Shown in pieces: positions 1 to 7,735 of a stretch of DNA of 35,503 bases (its first letter is position 1; each line of letters opens with the position of its first letter). The notes beneath the pieces were generated by a model, which was given only the letters and a program-made list of their open reading frames with translations, had not been told where the DNA came from and ran no database searches. Where the stretch lies: positions 1-35,503 of the forward strand of contig NZ_JTHF01000101.1 of the NCBI RefSeq assembly GCF_001043895.1. The letters run 5' to 3'. The DNA is from Methylobacterium indicum (lineage in GTDB: Bacteria; Pseudomonadota; Alphaproteobacteria; Rhizobiales; Beijerinckiaceae). Both the position numbers and the translations under genes were made by a program.

Positions 1-3000
1 GTCGAGCGCTGGCGCCAGCGCACCGTGCTCGGGCGCGATGTCCTGGTGGAAGTGGTCTACAAGGGCTTCCTGTTCCCGCTGGGCCACAGCGCGAGCCTGG
101 TGAAGCTCACGGAGCGGACCTTCGTGGGGGTCGGGGACGCGCCCGTGGCGGTCCAGATCCAGCGCATGTTCCTGAAGGTCGGCGACCCGGCCAAGCCCTA
201 CCCGGCGCAAGGACAGCCCAACCGCGCCCGGCGCTGGCCGTGCGGCGGGATCGAGATCCTCACGGTGACGACCCCCGACCTCGTCGATCCGGACGGCGAC
301 GCGCCGGACGGCCCTGTCTGCGGCCAAGGCGGCCAGGTCACGGTGGAGCGCAACGGACGCCTGACCTTCGCGGGCGGCTCGCCCGGCCTGTGCTTCTGGC
401 CCCGCACGGCGTCTCGCGACGGGGCGGAGGTATGGTTCGAGATGCGGGTCTCGGGCGAGGCGGTCCCGATCCGGATGCCGCTGATCTTCGCCGACAACCG
501 CGCGATCAACCATCCGCCGACGATGGCGGCATTGGTCGATTACTACAACGAGGAGGTCGAGAATCACGGTTCCGCGCTCCGCATCGGCACGCTCGACCGC
601 CGCGGCCAGCCGGTGGTGATGGGCGCCGAGAAGACGCCGGGCGACACCACCTACGAGACCGCCTGGTGGCGGGTGAAGGCCGAGGGGCGCGAGAGCCAGG
701 CGGTCACGAAGGGTGATCCCTACGAGGTGCGCAACGACCTCTACGAGCGCACCCCCCTGATGGTCGGCCAGGACCAGCCGCCCTTCTACCCGCTGGTCGA
801 CCGGGCGCGGTGCCGCCTGACGCAGGTGGAGCGGCTCACCGGCAAGGCGCCGATCTGGGTCGAGACCGCCTACGACCCGTTCTACGTCCGCGAGGGCTTT
901 CCCGACGACCCGAGCTTCGTGGCCGCGGGCGTCGGGCGGAACACGCCCGAGGCCTTCCTCGTCGTGCAGGACTCCGCCGAGGCGGTGAGCTTCTCCGGGC
1001 AGGGCAACCTGTCGGGCTCGGTCGCGCATCCGGAGGTGAACATCGTCGCGATCTCCCGGACCTACGGCCCGCTCAGCCTGAACGGCGACGCTCCTCTCGA
1101 CGGCAGAAGCCCCCTGCCGAAGGAGGGGACCCGGGTTCCGGCGGCCGTCCGCTCCTATCTCGACCCCGACGGCCAGAGTCCGTTCACGAAGCCCCCGTCG
1201 GTCAAGGCCGGGGCAGTGGCCGAGGCGTCCCCGAGCCCGTTCAGGAACATCCTGCCGAACAACGCGAAGCTCCTCGGCATCGTCCCCCTGTCCCTGATCC
1301 TCGACGTCGCCCGCGACCAGATCGCGGACAAGCACCCGAAGCTGCGCGAGGTCGTGGATTACGGCTCGCGCGAGATCGCCGAGGGCACCCGCGAGGCGCG
1401 GGCGATCCTGCGCGACGCGGTCGTCCAGCCGATCCTCGACCTCGTCAGGGCCCTCAAGGAGAAGTGGGCCGCGATCGCCGTGCGGCAGCAGGGCGGAGAG
1501 GTCAGCCTGGCCAAGGCCTTCCCGCAGATCGGGGCCGATCTCGACCGCCTCGAGGAACGACTTCGGGACTGTCTCAAGGCGGAGACGGACGACGCGGCTT
1601 TCATGGCCGACCTTGCCGGGGCCCACGAGGCGGGCCGGCGCCTGATCCGCACCGTCGACACCATCGCCCGGGACCCGCTGGCGGCAATGTCCGACGAGCA
1701 ACTCGGTGCGCTCAAGGACATCAAGCGGCGCGTCGACGCGATCCTCGCCGGCGCGAAAGCGGTCGCCGGTGGCTGGGCGGCGTTTCCCCAGGCACTCTTC
1801 GACGCGCTGGCCGGCCGCCTCCTGAACGCGGCGTCGGACGCGGTGCGCCGGTTCGTCGTGACGGTCCCGATCCCGGCAGTCGACACCAAGGTCCGGGATG
1901 CGGTGCAGGCCAAGGTCGACGAGGCCGTGGCGGCGGCGCTCGGGACAGCCTTGTACGGCAACGCGTATTCCGCGGGCGCCCCGCTGCCTCCCGTCCGCCT
2001 GGACGGGCTCGGGGCTAGGCTGGCCACCGTCCCGGACATCCTGGCCGTCCAGCTCCAGCGTGTCATCGACGATGCCGGGACCGATGCGGACGTCCGCAGG
2101 GCCGTCACGGTGCTCCAGGCGCGCCTCGCCGACAGGACCCTGGCGAACGCGGCCGCGGCCATCGACGCGGTACTCGGCCGCGTGCCGGCGGGCGGCCTCC
2201 CGCGCGACCTCGCGGACTCGCTCCTGACCCCCGCGATGGCACCGCTCCTGCGGGCCATCGGGGTCGAGCGGCTCTCCCAGGCGCCGGCGCGGATCGACGC
2301 GATCGTCGCCCTGGCGAAGGGGGCACGTCCCGACGACCCGATCGGGTTCCTGCGGGGCCTCGGCCAGTTCTTCCCGCCGGTCGCGGCCCTGCTGATCGAG
2401 ATCGGGCGCGTGCCCGCGATCGCCAAGGTCGGCGAGACCTGCGGGCGCCTCGGGACCACCCTGTCGACGGCGGCCGCCGCCTTCCTGCCGCGGGACACCG
2501 ATCTGGAACGGCTCGCCGCCTGCATCGGGCGGATCGAGACCTCTGCCGGAACCGGCGAATGCGCGCTCGGCCCGGCCGCCAGCTTCAGTCGGGAGGCCCT
2601 GAAGTCCCTCGCGATCCTGCGGGACGCCGAGCGTCTCGTCCCGGCCCCCGACGATGCGGCGATCAGGGCGGCCCGCGAGGCCTTGCAGCGCGTGGCGGGC
2701 TCGCTCGCCGCGGTCCTGGCAGACCTCGCTGCCGTGCGCCGGGAGCTCGGTGCGGCCCTCGCCGCGCAGCAGGCCGGCTGCGCCCTGCGCGCCACCGACC
2801 TGGTAGCGGGGATCGAACGTCTGGCGGCGGCGCAGCGGGTTCTGGTGCGGGGCGTCGAGGCCTTCGCGACCGAGAGCAGGGCGGCGATCACCGCGATCAG
2901 GGATCGCCTGATCGATCCGGCGGCGGTGCCCGAAGCCGCCCGGGCCAAGGCGGTCGAGGCGGTGGCTGCGCTGCTTGACCTCACGGCCGGAAGCCTGCGG

Positions 3001-5025
3001 GCCGCGATCGTCGCGACCCTGCGCGAGGCGACCGATCCGGCGGTGCAAGGAACGGCGCAGGCGCTGACCTCCCTCGCCGACACCCTCAGGCCCACGCTGC
3101 CCGGCGTGGCCGCGGAACTCGATGCATCCGCCACGACGGTGCAGGGCGCCGTCACGGCCGGGACGATCGACAAGGCCCGGACGGCGGTCGACGCGGCGGC
3201 TGCCGGGCTCGCCGCCGCGGCGGCCAACATCCGATCGGCGGCGAAGGAGGACCTGCAAGCCCGCATGCAGGAGGCGCTTGCCGCGCTGACCCCAGCCGTG
3301 CAGTCGCTCCAGGGGGATCTGACGAAGATCCTGGATGAGGTCGAGGGCGCTGTCCTCGACCGCGTGACCCGGCTGGCGGCCCAGGCGGAGGCGCAGCTGG
3401 ACGGCTTCGCCGACAGCGTCGCGGCCCTGCTACGGCCCGCCCTCGACGGCTTGAAGACGTTCTACGGCGAGGCCCTGGCGAAGCGGAGCGAGATCGAGGC
3501 GGGCATCGCGAAGGCCGAGAACGATTCGCCGATCATCAAGGCGCTCCTGAACGGGGTGAGGGCGCAACTCGGGGTCGATGCGCTGCTGCAGGTGACGCTC
3601 CCGCCCGCGATCGGGAGGCCCGCAAAGCCGGGGGACGATCAGCTGGCCTACGAGGGCGGGCTGGTCGCGACGGCGGCGGCGGCGAGCGCGGCGCGGGACG
3701 GCGCCGGCACCCTCGCGGCGCTCGACGCCCTCGCAAAGGTCTGGGGCGCCGGGCCCGCCCTCGTGACCCTGGTCGAGCGCCTCGGCAGCATCGACGCCTC
3801 CTCGCTCCGCTTCGCGGTGGTGCGCGCCCTCGACCTCAAGGCCTTCCGGGACCAGATCGAGGCCCGGCTCCGCGAACTGATCCCGACGCGGGCACGCCTG
3901 TCCTACGATCTCGATGCAAAGCTGAAGCCGTTTCCGGACGGGGGCAACGCGTTCTTCCAGCCCGGGATGGACGCGAAGCTGACCCTCGGCACCCGCGCCG
4001 AGGTCGACCTGCTCCAGCTCGACGGGAAGCCCCCGACCGTCGCGGTCGTCGGCGAGGTCGGGCCGTTCACGCTGAGGCTCCTGCCGATGTTCGAGGCGGT
4101 GCGGATCGGCTTCCGCGGCCTGACCTTCACGGCGGGCTCGGGCCGCACGCCGGACTTCGACGTGCGCTTCGGGCGCACGGAGATCGGCAAGGATGCGAAA
4201 TTTCTGGAGCAGCTCCAGGAATACCTCTCGCCCAAGGGCGGCGGACTCAAGGTCGCACTCTCGAGCGGCTCGCCCGGGATCGAGGCCAGCTACGGCGTGA
4301 ATCTCGGGACCTTCGGGGTGGGCACCCTGAGCTTCTCCAACGTGGTGCTGTTCGCCGGGGCGAAGCTCCCCTTCGACAACAAGCCCGCGGCCTTCACGAT
4401 CTCGATCGGGCGGCCGAGCGCGCCCTTCCTGATCTCCTCCACCATCTTTGGCGGCGGCGGCTATCTCGCCCTCACCACGAGGGACAACGGCGAGTTCGAT
4501 TCTTTCGAGTGCTCGTTCGATTACGGGGGCGTCGCCGCGTTCGGGTTCGGCCCGCTCTCCGGTCAGGGCCAGCTCACCCTCGGGGTCTACGTCCGGTTCG
4601 GGACCGACCCGCAGCTCGGCGGCACCTTCATGGCCCGGGGGGCGGCGTCCATCGCCTGCTTCGGCTTCTCCACCTCGCTCTTCGTGAGGCTGAAGAAGGA
4701 TCCGGGCGCCCCGAACGGCAGGCTGAAGGGCGAGGCGACCTATTCCTTCTCGTTCTCTCTCGGCATCCACGACATTACCTTCTCGGTGAAGGTGACGAAC
4801 GATCAGGGGGCGACGCTGGGATCGCAGGAGGCGGCCCTCCCGCCCGGCCTCCTGCCCCCCTTCGCCCGGACCGCGTGGGCCGGGCTCGGCGGGGACAAGC
4901 CCCGAAGCGAGCCGCCCGCCGCGCGCGGGCCGTATCTGCGGGTCGAGGGACCGTCGCGGAGCCGCAACGCCAAGGCGTTCCGGCGCCACTTCGACCCCGG
5001 CCTCGTCCCGAGCCAGCCGATCTGA
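1..5025 (+). CDS. Large uncharacterised protein, 5' end outside window
   Basis: The frame is open from base 1, so the GTG at 25 is not the true start and the gene begins upstream of the window. 1674 residues are visible. Residues 1-330 are mixed and rich in aromatic residues (motif GFLFPLGHSASLVKLTER near residue 22). Residues about 420-1250 are Ala/Leu/Arg/Asp-rich and read as long helices, possibly coiled coils. Residues about 1290-1590 are Gly-rich with alternating hydrophobics (FGGGGYLALTT), as in beta sheets. I see no signal peptide, catalytic motif or membrane segment, but the N-terminus is missing. I do not recognise a characterised family; from memory, similar N-termini occur in large uncharacterised bacterial proteins. 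The next gene follows after 10 nt on the same strand, so they are probably cotranscribed. Coding is certain from length and GC3; function is unknown. Confidence 0.85.
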   Translation, partial: VERWRQRTVLGRDVLVEVVYKGFLFPLGHSASLVKLTERTFVGVGDAPVAVQIQRMFLKVGDPAKPYPAQGQPNRARRWPCGGIEILTVTTPDLVDPDGDAPDGPVCGQGGQVTVERNGRLTFAGGSPGLCFWPRTASRDGAEVWFEMRVSGEAVPIRMPLIFADNRAINHPPTMAALVDYYNEEVENHGSALRIGTLDRRGQPVVMGAEKTPGDTTYETAWWRVKAEGRESQAVTKGDPYEVRNDLYERTPLMVGQDQPPFYPLVDRARCRLTQVERLTGKAPIWVETAYDPFYVREGFPDDPSFVAAGVGRNTPEAFLVVQDSAEAVSFSGQGNLSGSVAHPEVNIVAISRTYGPLSLNGDAPLDGRSPLPKEGTRVPAAVRSYLDPDGQSPFTKPPSVKAGAVAEASPSPFRNILPNNAKLLGIVPLSLILDVARDQIADKHPKLREVVDYGSREIAEGTREARAILRDAVVQPILDLVRALKEKWAAIAVRQQGGEVSLAKAFPQIGADLDRLEERLRDCLKAETDDAAFMADLAGAHEAGRRLIRTVDTIARDPLAAMSDEQLGALKDIKRRVDAILAGAKAVAGGWAAFPQALFDALAGRLLNAASDAVRRFVVTVPIPAVDTKVRDAVQAKVDEAVAAALGTALYGNAYSAGAPLPPVRLDGLGARLATVPDILAVQLQRVIDDAGTDADVRRAVTVLQARLADRTLANAAAAIDAVLGRVPAGGLPRDLADSLLTPAMAPLLRAIGVERLSQAPARIDAIVALAKGARPDDPIGFLRGLGQFFPPVAALLIEIGRVPAIAKVGETCGRLGTTLSTAAAAFLPRDTDLERLAACIGRIETSAGTGECALGPAASFSREALKSLAILRDAERLVPAPDDAAIRAAREALQRVAGSLAAVLADLAAVRRELGAALAAQQAGCALRATDLVAGIERLAAAQRVLVRGVEAFATESRAAITAIRDRLIDPAAVPEAARAKAVEAVAALLDLTAGSLRAAIVATLREATDPAVQGTAQALTSLADTLRPTLPGVAAELDASATTVQGAVTAGTIDKARTAVDAAAAGLAAAAANIRSAAKEDLQARMQEALAALTPAVQSLQGDLTKILDEVEGAVLDRVTRLAAQAEAQLDGFADSVAALLRPALDGLKTFYGEALAKRSEIEAGIAKAENDSPIIKALLNGVRAQLGVDALLQVTLPPAIGRPAKPGDDQLAYEGGLVATAAAASAARDGAGTLAALDALAKVWGAGPALVTLVERLGSIDASSLRFAVVRALDLKAFRDQIEARLRELIPTRARLSYDLDAKLKPFPDGGNAFFQPGMDAKLTLGTRAEVDLLQLDGKPPTVAVVGEVGPFTLRLLPMFEAVRIGFRGLTFTAGSGRTPDFDVRFGRTEIGKDAKFLEQLQEYLSPKGGGLKVALSSGSPGIEASYGVNLGTFGVGTLSFSNVVLFAGAKLPFDNKPAAFTISIGRPSAPFLISSTIFGGGGYLALTTRDNGEFDSFECSFDYGGVAAFGFGPLSGQGQLTLGVYVRFGTDPQLGGTFMARGAASIACFGFSTSLFVRLKKDPGAPNGRLKGEATYSFSFSLGIHDITFSVKVTNDQGATLGSQEAALPPGLLPPFARTAWAGLGGDKPRSEPPAARGPYLRVEGPSRSRNAKAFRRHFDPGLVPSQPI

Positions 5026-5035
5026 CGAGCGCGCC

Positions 5036-7735
5036 ATGCTGCACGACACGCATCCTGCCGACCCGGACACGACCGGAACCGTCCCTCCCTCCGGCACCTC
5101 CGACGACACCCTCACGAAGGTCGGCGTCGGGGTCCGGATCGTACCCGCCGGCACCGTCGTGCAGGGTGGCCGCACCTTCGTGCGCGCGGCGCTCCTGCTC
5201 TCGCCGGTCGACCCGGCGCGCGGCCGCTTCGGGACGCAGGTCGAGCTCAAGGACTGGCCCGAGGCCGTCGAGGCGCTGCTGGAGAATGGCGATGCCTTCG
5301 AGGCGAGCCCGATCACGGTGATCGTCGCGCCCGTGGATCAGGCCCATCCCGAGCCCACGGTGGGGGATGGGACGCCGACCGCACCCGGGGCCGTCCGCGC
5401 CTGCCGCGCCCTGTCCTACGACCACCTCGGCGACGCGAGGAGCAGGCCCGCCGCCTTCAAGGCGTGGCGGGACGAGCGCCGGGAGCACGTTCGGGAGGCG
5501 ACGGCGCTGTGGCGGGCGCTGCTCGGTTCCCGGAACGGCGAGGCCTGGGCGGCGCTCGGACGAGTGATCAAGCCGCGATCCGACGTCCTGCTCGACCAGC
5601 TTCGGCGCGCGCCCGTCTCCGGGGCCGGGACGGCCGGCGCCCCCGCGGCGAACCCCGCTCCCGCCGCGCCCGTCGCACCGGCTCCTTCGGGCACGGCACA
5701 CGCCGAAAGCCCGTCCGTTCCGGACGTCGCAGCCACCGGCCGGGGCGAGGCAGCCCTGCTCCTGACCACGGAGCGCGCCCGGTCGCTGCTCGAACGCCTC
5801 AAGGCCCACCGGGCAGGGACGAAGGCCGCGGCGCTCCCCATCAATCTCGCCTACGAGCCCTTCGATCCGCTCGACTGGGGGAGGGGATGGCCGAGCTGGG
5901 CCGGGCCGGTCCCGAGCCTGATCCGATATGCGAGCGTCGGGGCGAGCGACGCGCCGCTCGCCCAGCCGCAACGCTTCGAGGACAGGGTTCTGGCCGACAA
6001 CCGGGCAACGACGGACCGATGCGCGTGCCGTTGTGAGGGCGATCCGCCGACATGGCTCGGCACCGGCGCGTCGGCGCTGAAGCGGGGCGCGGGCGGATCC
6101 CTGGCCGACCTCTCCTGCGCCGTGGATACGGCGATCCAGCGCCACGAGACCGCCACGACCCACCAGGGTATGCCCGCAGCCGCGCCGGCGGCCGCGACAG
6201 CGATGCGGGCCGACGCCAAGGCCGACACCAAGGCCGACACCTCGGCCGACGACGACGCAGCGCGGATGCGGTTCGTCGCGATCCAGTCGCAACCGTCGCT
6301 GGCGCGCCTTTTCAACCTCGTCGTGGACGTCCTGATCCCGTCCGAGGCCTTCGAGGCTGGCAGCGGCCGAGGCACCCGCTTCGTCCACGTCACCGCCTTC
6401 CTCGGAACGACCGGAGGCAAGAGCTGTATCTGGACGGCGACGAAGCTCCGGCACGACCCCGAGGCCGTGCCGCTCCGGAACGCGCCGCTCCTGGACGCCT
6501 GGGTCTGCACGCGCAGCGAGATCCGCAAGATGCTCGCGGCAGCGCCGGGCTCGGCCGGGGACACGCTGTTTGATGGGGAGATCGAGCTGGTCGACGGCTT
6601 CCTCCCCCTCGCCGCCGAGGGCGCGCATGACGGAGCGGTCGATCACCGCTTCGACCTCGCCTCGATCGACGTGACCCAGGCCAGCGACAACCGCTCCACC
6701 GCGCTGGTCGGCGGCGACGCCCGCGGCCGCCAGATGCTGACGCTGCGCACCGCCGGCCTCGCGGTGTTCGACCACGGCCGGCGTGACGCCGCCGTCGCTC
6801 AGCTCCAGCGCAGCCTGGAGCGCGCAACATCCGCCGGGGCGTCGAACGGAACAGTCCAGATCGTCGATGCGGCGGACCTCACCGTGGGATACCGCCTCGA
6901 CGTGGGCGTGCGGCCCGCCGGCAAGCCGGGCAAACCCGCCCCGGCGCTCGAATGGCGCGACCTGTGCCGCCGCACGATCACCTTCGGCGACCCCTCCGGG
7001 CCGGTGCGCTCGCCCACCTCGCAGAAGGCGCTCAGCCGTCTCCTCGCCCACGCGATTCCCCGCCCCACCGACCGCGCCGCCTACGATTCCGCGACCTTGG
7101 TCCTGCCCGCGCGCCTCCAGGACCGGACGGAACCCGGCGAGCCGGCCGCGTTGACCGCCTTCGTGGACGAGACCATCGCGCAATGGCCGGGAGCCCCGCT
7201 CGGCGTCGATACCGACGCGCGACCCGTCGCGCTCGACAGGCCGGGAGCTCTCCCTCTCGCCCAGACCTACTCGCTCGACCGGCCCGCCGGCTGGCACGAA
7301 GCCGGGCCGTCCGGGCACTGGCTCGTCCCCCGGCTCGTGCTGGGATCCGGCTACCACGTGCGGCTGCGCGGTGTCCTCGCCGGCGGCATCGTGCGCCCCG
7401 CTGCCGGTCCGGCCGGTTGGCCCCTCGACCCGAGGCTCGCGCTTCCGGCGGAGACTGCCGGCGCCCGGCGCCACCTGCGGCAGGAGCGCATCGAGGCGCC
7501 GCTCCTGGCGACCCCGCAACCCATGCTCGACCGGCCTCTCGACGGGGTGCGCGACGGCCCCCGCGAGAGCGGCACGACCGTCATCCTGCGCTCCCGGGCG
7601 CCCAAGGATGCGGTCGAGGGCGGGGCGAGCGTCGAGCCCGCGCATGCGCGCTCGGTCAGGATCGTCGTCCCCCCACCGTCTCGGCCGCGTTCGCCGAGAG
7701 CCACCGCCTCAGCCTGCCTGCCGACGAGCCGGTGA
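5036..7735 (+). CDS. Large uncharacterised protein, N-terminal part of a probably frameshifted gene
   Basis: 899 residues from the ATG at 5036, 10 nt after the previous stop; the Shine-Dalgarno sequence is weak. Two low-complexity Ala/Pro/Asp linkers (about residues 195-230 and 380-405, the latter with a repeated KADT unit) separate globular parts. Segments such as ARLFNLVVDV and GYRLDVGV recall uncharacterised large bacterial proteins I have seen, but no function is known to me. The last 22 codons (from about 7670) become Pro/Arg/Ser-rich and lose the strong G/C third-position bias. At the same place frame 7672-onward becomes coding-like. This suggests the natural protein continues into the next ORF and the stop at 7733-7735 is the result of a frameshift at the C6 run. 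The alternative is two genes joined by a GTGA overlap. Confidence 0.75.
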   Translation: MLHDTHPADPDTTGTVPPSGTSDDTLTKVGVGVRIVPAGTVVQGGRTFVRAALLLSPVDPARGRFGTQVELKDWPEAVEALLENGDAFEASPITVIVAPVDQAHPEPTVGDGTPTAPGAVRACRALSYDHLGDARSRPAAFKAWRDERREHVREATALWRALLGSRNGEAWAALGRVIKPRSDVLLDQLRRAPVSGAGTAGAPAANPAPAAPVAPAPSGTAHAESPSVPDVAATGRGEAALLLTTERARSLLERLKAHRAGTKAAALPINLAYEPFDPLDWGRGWPSWAGPVPSLIRYASVGASDAPLAQPQRFEDRVLADNRATTDRCACRCEGDPPTWLGTGASALKRGAGGSLADLSCAVDTAIQRHETATTHQGMPAAAPAAATAMRADAKADTKADTSADDDAARMRFVAIQSQPSLARLFNLVVDVLIPSEAFEAGSGRGTRFVHVTAFLGTTGGKSCIWTATKLRHDPEAVPLRNAPLLDAWVCTRSEIRKMLAAAPGSAGDTLFDGEIELVDGFLPLAAEGAHDGAVDHRFDLASIDVTQASDNRSTALVGGDARGRQMLTLRTAGLAVFDHGRRDAAVAQLQRSLERATSAGASNGTVQIVDAADLTVGYRLDVGVRPAGKPGKPAPALEWRDLCRRTITFGDPSGPVRSPTSQKALSRLLAHAIPRPTDRAAYDSATLVLPARLQDRTEPGEPAALTAFVDETIAQWPGAPLGVDTDARPVALDRPGALPLAQTYSLDRPAGWHEAGPSGHWLVPRLVLGSGYHVRLRGVLAGGIVRPAAGPAGWPLDPRLALPAETAGARRHLRQERIEAPLLATPQPMLDRPLDGVRDGPRESGTTVILRSRAPKDAVEGGASVEPAHARSVRIVVPPPSRPRSPRATASACLPTSR
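7669..7674 (+). other. C6 run at the point where coding switches frame
   Basis: Six consecutive C sit where the frame of the upstream gene loses codon bias and the downstream frame gains it. With seven C (or four) the reading would pass straight through, giving RIVVPPTVSAAFAESH as continuous sequence. The cause could be a sequencing or assembly indel, a real inactivating deletion, or phase-variable slippage; the sequence alone cannot decide. Confidence 0.6.

Noticed and set aside
1359..3266. 635-residue antisense ORF and similar long antisense ORFs (3430-5316, 4775-7645, 12875-16765)
   Set aside because: They are Arg/Ala/Pro-rich mirror frames of strongly G/C-biased genes, without domains or ribosome sites.
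6952..7668. N-terminal 240 codons of the long + ORF ending at 10713
   Set aside because: Arg/Pro-rich antiphase reading of the preceding gene; coding character in this frame begins only near 7672.
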